Shown here piece after piece: positions 1-5,910 of a stretch of DNA of 13,582 bases. The DNA is from Cellvibrionales bacterium. Lineage in GTDB: Bacteria; Pseudomonadota; Gammaproteobacteria; Pseudomonadales; JAHEGP01. The position numbers and the translations under genes were made by a program. Where the stretch lies: assembly GCA_024645065.1 (NCBI GenBank), contig JAHEGP010000066.1, positions 1 to 13,582 of the forward strand. The letters run 5' to 3'. Positions within the stretch are counted from its first letter, which is position 1. Each line of letters starts with the position of its first letter. The notes below the pieces were generated by a model that made no database searches, was not told where the DNA came from, and saw only the letters and a program-made list of their open reading frames with translations.

Positions 1-972
1 GCCGGCCGCTCGATTCACGTGCGCGAGTCCAGCAGTTATTGGCAGACTGTCACCGGTCTTCAGGATGCCGGCATCGCGGTGAAACTGGCCGCTACACCGG
101 GTGACGAGGAGACCGAGGCGGCCATTGCAAAAGTTGCCGGCTCCGACTACGACCTGACCGTGGCGGACGAAAACCTGCTCAGGATCGAGCTGACCTGGCG
201 AGACGATATTCGTGGGGCTTTTGCCCTGACCGAGCCGCTGGGCCAGGCCTGGGCGCTGCGCGAAAACAACCCGCAGCTACTGCAACAACTCAACGCCTTT
301 ATCAAAAAGGAATATCGCGGCCTGCATTACAATATTGCCTACAACAAGTACTTCGCTACGCCCAACTCAGTGGCTGCGCTAAAAAAGGGGCAGCTCGAGC
401 TGGTGGAGTCGGGAACGATCTCCCCCTATGACGCCCTGATTAAAAAGTACGCCAGCCAATTCGGGTTCGATTGGCGCCTGGTGGCCGCGCAAATCTACCA
501 GGAGAGCCGCTTCAACCCCGGGGCAAAATCCGGAGCCGGGGCCCGGGGCCTGCTGCAGGTGATGCCAGCCACCGCCAGGGAAATGGGCTTCAACAGCATC
601 AGCTCGACCGAACAGGGTATCGCCGCCGGGGTGAAGTATCTCGATCACGTGCGCAGGCAGTTTCCCGAAACCCTGCCGGTACTCGATAGAATGTGGTTTA
701 CCCTCGCGGCCTACAATGCCGGGAGCGGCCATGTGCGGGACGCGATCAAGCTGGCGAAACAACAGGGCCTCAATCCCGACCGCTGGTTCGACAATGTCGA
801 AAAGGCGATGCTTTTACTGGCCAGGAAAGAGTATGCCGCCAGGGCCCGCTACGGCTATGTGCGCGGCCAGGAACCGGTCAAATACGTGCGCGAGATTGGT
901 CAGCGCTACAATGCCTATATCCAACTGACTGCGGCCAACGAGGTTGCCAGCCAGCCCGACGCGGCGCGTTGA
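1..972 (+). CDS. mltF: MltF-like membrane-bound lytic murein transglycosylase, 5' end missing
   Basis: This is the C-terminal part of a periplasmic peptidoglycan-cleaving enzyme. The frame is open to base 1. The peptide before the first GTG (AGRSIHVRESSSYW) fits the family, so that GTG at base 19 is not the start and the gene begins outside the window. 323 residues remain, against about 500 in typical MltF. Visible residues 1-130 look like the second half of a solute-binding-protein-type (SBP_bac_3) domain. Residues about 140-300 are a goose-lysozyme-like SLT domain, with catalytic Glu168 in IYQESRFNP (codon 502-504), then GARGLLQVMPATA and AAYNAGSGH. Family enzymes cut the MurNAc-GlcNAc bond to leave 1,6-anhydroMurNAc. 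The gene converges on sucrose synthase, with 17 bases between stop codons, and is probably unrelated to the sucrose genes. The symbol rests on domain architecture; another SBP-SLT paralogue is possible. Confidence 0.9.
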   Translation, partial: AGRSIHVRESSSYWQTVTGLQDAGIAVKLAATPGDEETEAAIAKVAGSDYDLTVADENLLRIELTWRDDIRGAFALTEPLGQAWALRENNPQLLQQLNAFIKKEYRGLHYNIAYNKYFATPNSVAALKKGQLELVESGTISPYDALIKKYASQFGFDWRLVAAQIYQESRFNPGAKSGAGARGLLQVMPATAREMGFNSISSTEQGIAAGVKYLDHVRRQFPETLPVLDRMWFTLAAYNAGSGHVRDAIKLAKQQGLNPDRWFDNVEKAMLLLARKEYAARARYGYVRGQEPVKYVREIGQRYNAYIQLTAANEVASQPDAAR

Positions 973-987
973 ATCTGGCTGGCAACC
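942..987. terminator. perfect 13-bp inverted repeat at the convergent ends of mltF and sucrose synthase
   Basis: GGTTGCCAGCCAG at 942-954 is exactly complementary to CTGGCTGGCAACC at 975-987, with a 20-base loop that contains the mltF stop codon. It lies between and across two converging genes, which suits a shared bidirectional terminator or an mRNA 3'-end stabiliser. Neither side has a strong T run: the plus side continues TCTCAGTTGGGCTTTT and the minus side TCGTTGG. The structure is clear; its role as an intrinsic terminator is inferred. Confidence 0.5.
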
Positions 988-989
988 TC

Positions 990-3404
990 TCAGTTGGGCT
1001 TTTGATCCCGCATTGCCTGTGCCAGCGGCCTGAACTGCAGGGTGTAAAACATCTCCAGGTAGCGGTGGGTTTCTGCGCGCTCCAGGTCGGTGACATACTT
1101 CCAGAAACCGTAAACCCGGGACAAGGTCATCATTCGTTCCGCATAATGCTGCCAGGTATAGCGCTGCTCCACTCGCTCGAGCCCTGCTTGTGAAATCCGC
1201 GTCCAGCTGGCCTCGTCCTGCTTGCAGTGGCGCACAAAATCAGCGATTTTCTCTGCCGCCAGGTCGCCGTGGTTGGGATCGACATGAAAACCGCAGACGC
1301 CGTCGTCGATGATTTCCATGGGTCCACCGTAGCAAGTGGCAAAGGTGGGCAAACCGGAGGCCATGGCTTCGATGACGGTCAGGCCGAAGGCCTCGAACAG
1401 CGCCGGCTGTACGAACGCCCCGCGCTGGTCCGCAACAAAACGGTACAGTTCACCTGCCAGTGGTTTGTCCAGGTGCAGGCCGAGCCAGCGCAGCTGGTCA
1501 TCGAGCTGGTACTGGTCCATCAGGCGATGCATTTTATCTATTTGCAGCCGCTCTTCCTTGTCACTGGATTTCTCGATATCGGTATGACCGGATATGACCA
1601 GCAGGTTGGCGTGTTGGCGCAGCTCCTTGTTGCGGCTGAACCATTCCACCAGCCCGGTGATGTTCTTGACGCTGTCCAGCCTCGCCATGGTAAAGATCAG
1701 GAATTTTTTCGGTTCCTTCAGCACCCCTCGGGTGTTGTCGAGGGGTCCGCCGTACACCAGCTCCCTGATCTTGTCTTCCAGGTGGTGCAGGCGCCGGTCG
1801 CTCTCGAAGTAGGGGAAGTAGACATCCGAGTCAGCGCCGGGTGACACGATGTTGAACTTGGGGTCATAGACATCGATGCCCTCGATGACCCGATACAAAC
1901 CGGGCATCGAAAATCGCATATAGCTTTCATACTGGCCCAGGCCGGTTTCGGTGCCGGCAATTTCCTGGTAGGTGCTGGTGATGATAAAGTCGGCGGCGTT
2001 CATGGCGAGCAGGTCGGCGGTGAACTGGCAGGAGAAATGGTACTCTCGCTCATTGTTCTTCCAGTACAGATCGGAGTAGAGATACTTGGTTTTTTCCAGC
2101 GCGTGGGCAATATTGCACTGGGTGACGCCCAGCCGACGCGCCATCAGGGTGGCCACCAGGGAGCCGTCCGAGTAGTTGCCCACGATCAGGTCGGGGCGGG
2201 CGCCGAGTTCTGCCAGCAGCTCGCGCTCGGCGTCCAGGGCGTATTGCTCCAGCCAGGGCCACAGCTCGAAGCGTGAGATCCAGTGTGGCACCACTTCCCC
2301 GTCGGGATTGCGAAACGGTATCCTCAGGATGCGTGCATTGCGGGTGCCGGCGACGGATTCGAGGCGCTGATCACAACTGGTTCCCTCGGCCTGGGGGATC
2401 AAGCGCGTGAGTATGATGATCTCGGGTTCAATCTGCAGGCCCTGCTGCTGCAATCGCAACCGCATCTCGCGTTCCAGCGCTTTAACCTGGTCGAGGATAT
2501 AGACCACCTGGCCGCCGGTATCGGGTCGCCCGAGGACATCCGCCTGGCCGAAAAAGCCGTGGGGGCTGACGATCGCGAGGTTGAAAATCATCGGCACCCG
2601 GGCCAGGAACTTCTCCAGATTCTCCGGGGAGGGCGCTTCCAGCAAATCCAGCAGCAAGCGCATGGTATCGCGCACCCGGGCCGAGTTATCACCCCAACCG
2701 GGTTCGAAACCCATCGGCCGCAGTTGCGACTCCAATAGCTCCCAACCGGTGTCGGCTGCTTCGGATGCGAGTAACTTATCCGCTGCGCGCAGTTCCTGGC
2801 GCAGCTCCTGCAGATTCTCGATGCTGGTGTTGAGCATCAGCTGTTGATCGCGGTACCGGTGAACCTGGAGGAAGCGCAACAGGCTTTCGCCGCTGGTTTT
2901 CAGGTCGGTGAACAATCGATTGGACAGGTTGCGATTGAGGAACTGCATGCCCCGGCCTATGGAATCGGATTCCTGGAGACGATAGAACTCCCGCGAAAAT
3001 GGTTTCAGGTCCAGCTCCAGCAGCCAATCCTGGTCTGCGCCACCGTCGGCGAGCCGTTCCTTGAAGCGAAGAAATGCTTCAACCCCGACGAGTTCGGACT
3101 CCAGGGATTCGCGGTTGATCCGCAGGTAGTACCAGCGCGCAACCCGCTGGCGCAGCGCCAGGTAGATCCAGGCGCTGTCGATCGCGGCTTCCTGGGTCCA
3201 GTTGATGATGGTGGCCATGGGACTACTGCGGAGTTGGCCGGTGGCATCTTGTTGGCACAATTGGGCGAAAGTATCCTCGATATCGCTGCGCAGCAGGAAT
3301 TTGCGCTGCAGGCCATCCAGGGCATAGAGCAGTTGATGGCTGACGGCCTTGTTGTCGCCGAGGTATAGCTGGGCGGTTTTAAGGGTTTCGAGTAATTTTT
3401 TCAT
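990..3404 (-). CDS. sucrose synthase (GT4 family)
   Basis: It reversibly converts sucrose and NDP to fructose and NDP-glucose in the cytoplasm. With the start at 3404 it has 804 residues, the usual length for sucrose synthases. The start is chosen because its ATG overlaps the fructokinase stop (ATGA) and a GGAG lies 5 bases upstream; an in-frame ATG at 3431 would add nine residues inside the fructokinase gene. About 270 N-terminal residues are the helical regulatory region. The GT-B core follows, with the sucrose synthase signature GRPDTGGQVVYILDQ (about 292-306), VVPHWISRFELWPWLEQ, an Arg575/Lys580 pair in ARLDSVKN, and the GT4 Glu-x7-Glu (Glu671, Glu679) in FEAFGLTVIEA. The plant-type QMNRVRNGELYR segment is replaced by LHLDKPLAGELYR, which is bacterial-like and hints at ADP preference (inference). 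It is co-transcribed behind fructokinase, which would use the released fructose. Confidence 0.95.
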   Translation of the reverse strand: MKKLLETLKTAQLYLGDNKAVSHQLLYALDGLQRKFLLRSDIEDTFAQLCQQDATGQLRSSPMATIINWTQEAAIDSAWIYLALRQRVARWYYLRINRESLESELVGVEAFLRFKERLADGGADQDWLLELDLKPFSREFYRLQESDSIGRGMQFLNRNLSNRLFTDLKTSGESLLRFLQVHRYRDQQLMLNTSIENLQELRQELRAADKLLASEAADTGWELLESQLRPMGFEPGWGDNSARVRDTMRLLLDLLEAPSPENLEKFLARVPMIFNLAIVSPHGFFGQADVLGRPDTGGQVVYILDQVKALEREMRLRLQQQGLQIEPEIIILTRLIPQAEGTSCDQRLESVAGTRNARILRIPFRNPDGEVVPHWISRFELWPWLEQYALDAERELLAELGARPDLIVGNYSDGSLVATLMARRLGVTQCNIAHALEKTKYLYSDLYWKNNEREYHFSCQFTADLLAMNAADFIITSTYQEIAGTETGLGQYESYMRFSMPGLYRVIEGIDVYDPKFNIVSPGADSDVYFPYFESDRRLHHLEDKIRELVYGGPLDNTRGVLKEPKKFLIFTMARLDSVKNITGLVEWFSRNKELRQHANLLVISGHTDIEKSSDKEERLQIDKMHRLMDQYQLDDQLRWLGLHLDKPLAGELYRFVADQRGAFVQPALFEAFGLTVIEAMASGLPTFATCYGGPMEIIDDGVCGFHVDPNHGDLAAEKIADFVRHCKQDEASWTRISQAGLERVEQRYTWQHYAERMMTLSRVYGFWKYVTDLERAETHRYLEMFYTLQFRPLAQAMRDQKPN

Positions 3405-4300
3405 TGTGACTCCAGGTTCCATTGGCGGCAAAAGGGGGTATAAAAGTCGTGTTCTCTGGCTATCGCACCGCGAATTCCGACAATAGCTGAGGCAAACTGC
3501 TGGGCGCGCTCAAGGCTGATGCCCAGCGGCCATTGTTGTAGCAAGCCCAATATCATGACACTGGAAAAAGCATCTCCGGCGCCGACGCTGTCACGCACCT
3601 CGACTGCCAGGGGTGGCTCGGCACGGGTGCAGTCACCGTTGGCGGTGAAGGCCAGGGCGCCGCGTTCAGCCTGGCTGACTATCAGTAAATCCAGTCCCAG
3701 GCTCGCCAGTAGATTGGCTGCCCGATTTTCCACGCCGGTTGCGGATGGTGTCAACGCATCCAGCTCAGCCTGATTCAGTTTCAACCAGCGGGCACCTTCG
3801 ACCATCCAACCTATGTCCTGTTTGCGCCACCAGGGGGAGCGCAGGTTGATATCCACGAATCGCGGCGGCGCAATAGCGGTTTGCAAGTGAACCAGGGCGC
3901 TGCGCGATACCTCGTCCCGCAGCGCCAGGCTGCCATGGTACAACAGGATACGCCCGGGCAGCTCTGGCAACAGCGTCGGGTCGATGAAGTCATAGGCAAC
4001 GGGGTGGGCGATGTCATAGCTCGGTTCGCCATCGTCCCCAAGCTTGACGTCGACCGCACCCGTTGGGTGTGACGTATCCTGCTGAACAGCGCTGGTGTCC
4101 ATTCCCCAGCGTGCCATCTCGCGGAGAATGTGCTCGCCGGTCTCATCCCTGCCGACGCGGCTGATAAACAGGGGTTGCTGGCCAAAGGCACAAAGGTGCC
4201 AGGCGACATTGAAGGGTGCGCCACCCATGACCTCATGGTCCGCAAAGCGATCGACCAGCACCTCGCCAAAGATGACCGGTCGTGAAAATGCATGTTTCAT
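3401..4300 (-). CDS. fructokinase, PfkB/ribokinase family
   Basis: It phosphorylates a sugar, very probably fructose to fructose-6-phosphate, using ATP in the cytoplasm. The 299 residues are normal for PfkB kinases. The N-terminal signature includes FGEVLVDRF and MGGAPFNVAWHL (Gly26-Gly27, Asn31). The C-terminal ATP-site signature is DSVGAGDAFSS (237-247), with Asp243 as the expected catalytic base; Ser replaces the more usual Thr at the second position. The start at 4300 has GGGAG nine bases upstream. The stop overlaps the sucrose synthase ATG (ATGA), so the two are likely translationally coupled, and pairing with sucrose synthase is the main reason to favour fructose as substrate. A fructokinase next to sucrose genes is also known in methylotroph sps-spp-frk clusters. 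A sigma70-like promoter lies at 4381-4410. Confidence 0.88.
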   Translation of the reverse strand: MKHAFSRPVIFGEVLVDRFADHEVMGGAPFNVAWHLCAFGQQPLFISRVGRDETGEHILREMARWGMDTSAVQQDTSHPTGAVDVKLGDDGEPSYDIAHPVAYDFIDPTLLPELPGRILLYHGSLALRDEVSRSALVHLQTAIAPPRFVDINLRSPWWRKQDIGWMVEGARWLKLNQAELDALTPSATGVENRAANLLASLGLDLLIVSQAERGALAFTANGDCTRAEPPLAVEVRDSVGAGDAFSSVMILGLLQQWPLGISLERAQQFASAIVGIRGAIAREHDFYTPFCRQWNLESQ

Positions 4301-4309
4301 GGCTGGAAA

Positions 4310-4314
4310 CTCCC
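4310..4314 (-). promoter_or_regulatory. ribosome binding site of fructokinase
   Basis: GGGAG on the minus strand, nine bases before the ATG at 4300. It supports this start for the first gene of the fructokinase-sucrose synthase operon. Confidence 0.6.
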
Positions 4315-4380
4315 GTCACGCTTCGCTTGAAGGCCGCTCACACAAGCGCGCCCCCCCCCGGCAAGTACAAAATGCCAGCG

Positions 4381-4410
4381 AGTATAATCCGCTCCCGGTC
4401 GAGTCGTGAA
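4381..4410 (-). promoter_or_regulatory. sigma70-like promoter for the fructokinase-sucrose synthase operon
   Basis: On the minus strand TTCACG (4405-4410) and TATACT (4381-4386) are separated by 18 bases, matching 4/6 and 5/6 of the -35 and -10 consensus. The predicted transcript would start near 4374 and have a leader of roughly 75 bases, which includes the C run. A TATAAT also reads on the plus strand at 4383-4388, but without a recognisable -35 box. Confidence 0.5.
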
Positions 4411-4498
4411 TAATTGAAGGTGAGCCCCCGGCGCAGAGCAGGGCCAGAGGGGAACCGGGCATGGTGGGGTTTCCCGTTGCTGCTGGCATCGTAGTAAA

Positions 4499-4597
4499 GG
4501 CGCGGGAGTACAGGCGCGGGAGTGCAGGCGCGGGATTACAGGCGCAGGATTGCAGGCGCGGGAGTACAGGCGCAGGAGTACAGGCGCGGGAGTAACA
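4499..4597. repeat. 14-bp tandem repeat, seven copies
   Basis: Seven adjacent copies of a unit with consensus GGCGCGGGAGTACA, six of 14 bases and a last one of 15 (4583-4597). Variation is confined to a few positions: GCGCGGG or GCGCAGG, GAGT or GATT, and TACA or TGCA. The unit length is not a multiple of three and no gene is convincing here, so this is a non-coding minisatellite. It sits between the two divergent promoters, where it could alter spacing or bind a protein repeatedly. Such arrays can vary in copy number between strains. Confidence 0.92.
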
Positions 4598-4682
4598 GGG
4601 CCGCATTCCCCTCCTGATCAAACAAAGCTGCGCCCGGCCCTTCTCAGCGGACATTCCCGGGCGGGTTATCCCCAATGCCCCA

Positions 4683-4711
4683 TTGTGTAACCGATGGGCT
4701 GGGAATACACT
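4683..4711 (+). promoter_or_regulatory. possible promoter of the HhH-protein/phosphorylase/phosphatase operon
   Basis: TTGTGT (4683-4688) and TACACT (4706-4711) are separated by 17 bases, matching 3/6 and 4/6 of the sigma70 consensus. It would give a leader of about 110 bases before the ATG at 4829. This is the best candidate I found on this strand, but the match is modest. Confidence 0.3.
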
Positions 4712-4815
4712 GTCTGGAGTATGGCCTGCTGTGGGGGAACAAGCTGGCGGTGGTAGCGGGAAATCTGCGTCACCCGGAGCCAGCCCGGCCCACGGCGGGT
4801 CTCAATGCACGCAAT

Positions 4816-4821
4816 GGGAGG
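4816..4821 (+). promoter_or_regulatory. strong ribosome binding site that decides the start at 4829
   Basis: GGGAGG lies seven bases before the ATG at 4829. The upstream in-frame ATG at 4805 precedes this site and has no comparable site of its own, so 4829 is preferred. An ATG directly after it at 4832 is equally possible. Confidence 0.75.
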
Positions 4822-4828
4822 TAAGGTC

Positions 4829-5878
4829 ATGATGACAACCTCGCACAAGCCCGGATCCCGCGCGACGCCCGCACTGGAAGACTCGCCTGGCGGCCCGGAA
4901 CCGGTAGACTCCGCAAAAAATAAACCCTCTATTACCGCCGCCCAGCGGTGGCTGATGATCAGCCGCAAGGTCCAGGCGCGAGTACAACAGCGTGGCTTCG
5001 TCGGGGGCGACCCGTTTGAGGATTTTGCCCAGGCGCTGGAGGAGGTCGACGATGAGTACGACACCGATGTCCAGGGCCTGCTGTCCCTGACTGACCCCAC
5101 AGAACTGGTGGACCAGTTCCGCAGTCTGTTTGCCGGTTACGGCCTGGGCAAACGGGATTTGGACCGGCTCCTGGACCTCAACCGGGATGCCCTGGAGAGA
5201 CTTGCTGCAGCCAACCGCAAGCTGATCAAGGGGGGAGTCGGGGGGCCGCCCGCCCGGGGCGCCGCGCTCCTGCGCAATGCGACCAGGGACGCGATCCAGA
5301 CGCTGCAGTCACTGGCCCAGGGCGCTACCCGTATCGAACAACAATTCCATCTGCCAACCAGGCCCACCAGGACTTTCAGCAATCTCCTGTCCCGGCTCGC
5401 CGCCCTGGCTGACTCCCCGGGAGAGCACGGGGATGAAGTGGAACAGCGACCAGCGCGGAAATTGCAGGCGATGGAAATCCACGGCGCCGTGGTCAGGGCC
5501 TACGATGGTTGTACCGCCAGCGAACTGGCCCAGGCCCCGGTCGCAGCCCTGAAAGGGATCTCTCGGGAGAACGGGGCCAGGCTCAAAAGGGCGTTTGGAA
5601 TCGAGTCGATTCGCGCTATGGCAGAAAGCCGGCTGGCAGAGCGGGCTGACGGCATTGTCACTTTGGCGGATCAGGAAGACTCTGGCAGTCAGGCCGACGC
5701 TGGCTCTCTCAGGGACATCGCCGACGGGCCGGTAGCGCGCCTTGAAGGCATTTCTGCCCGGCAGGCCGGGGTGTTGCGGGATTCACTGCACATCAAGACC
5801 GTCAGGGACCTCGCGGAAAACAGGTTGTTTCGCGTTGCCAGGGCGATAGTGGCGCTGGCGGATAGCGAAACCGAATAA
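4829..5878 (+). CDS. unrecognised protein with DUF2934-like N-terminus and two HhH-like repeats
   Basis: I do not recognise this 349-residue protein as a named family. It has no signal peptide or membrane segment, so it is probably cytoplasmic. Residues 1-35 are low complexity. Residues about 38-78 (RWLMISRKVQARVQQRGFVG and onward) resemble the short helical DUF2934-type motif. Residues about 90-190 are mostly helical. The C-terminus holds two copies of a segment of about 53 residues, at about 228-281 and 293-345. They share the pattern LA/IA-x2-PVA-x-L-x-GIS, then A-x2-L, I-x-(S/T)-(I/V)-R, A-E-x-RL and IV-x-LAD. This looks like helix-hairpin-helix repeats, which bind DNA or mediate protein contacts. 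It heads the operon, 32 bases before the phosphorylase gene. Upstream start at 4805 is rejected because the ribosome binding site lies downstream of it. A structural or regulatory role in sucrose metabolism is only an inference from position. Confidence 0.8.
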   Translation: MMTTSHKPGSRATPALEDSPGGPEPVDSAKNKPSITAAQRWLMISRKVQARVQQRGFVGGDPFEDFAQALEEVDDEYDTDVQGLLSLTDPTELVDQFRSLFAGYGLGKRDLDRLLDLNRDALERLAAANRKLIKGGVGGPPARGAALLRNATRDAIQTLQSLAQGATRIEQQFHLPTRPTRTFSNLLSRLAALADSPGEHGDEVEQRPARKLQAMEIHGAVVRAYDGCTASELAQAPVAALKGISRENGARLKRAFGIESIRAMAESRLAERADGIVTLADQEDSGSQADAGSLRDIADGPVARLEGISARQAGVLRDSLHIKTVRDLAENRLFRVARAIVALADSETE

Positions 5879-5910
5879 TCAAATAACCGGATAAGGACAA
5901 GCACAGACAG

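Larger units (their letters stand above)
4301..4828. other. divergent control region between the two sucrose operons
   Basis: About 530 bases without a convincing gene separate the minus-strand fructokinase operon from the plus-strand operon. It contains a 9-C run (4351-4359), a minus-strand promoter candidate (4381-4410), seven 14-bp tandem repeats (4499-4597), a weaker plus-strand promoter candidate (4683-4711) and a strong plus-strand ribosome binding site (4816-4821). Open frames across it are low-complexity readings of the repeat. A shared regulatory region for both operons is the simplest reading. Confidence 0.6.

Noticed and set aside
693..1193. 166-codon plus-strand frame across the mltF-sucrose synthase junction
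   Set aside because: It is an out-of-frame reading of the mltF SLT domain and the antisense of sucrose synthase, with no recognisable domain.
4499..4597. CRISPR-like repeat array
   Set aside because: Units of 14 bases are directly adjacent with no spacers, and no cas genes are present.
4316..4675. 119-codon minus-strand frame between the two operons
   Set aside because: Most of its sequence is the 14-bp repeat read in shifting frames (Cys/Pro/Ala-rich, low complexity), with no recognisable domain.
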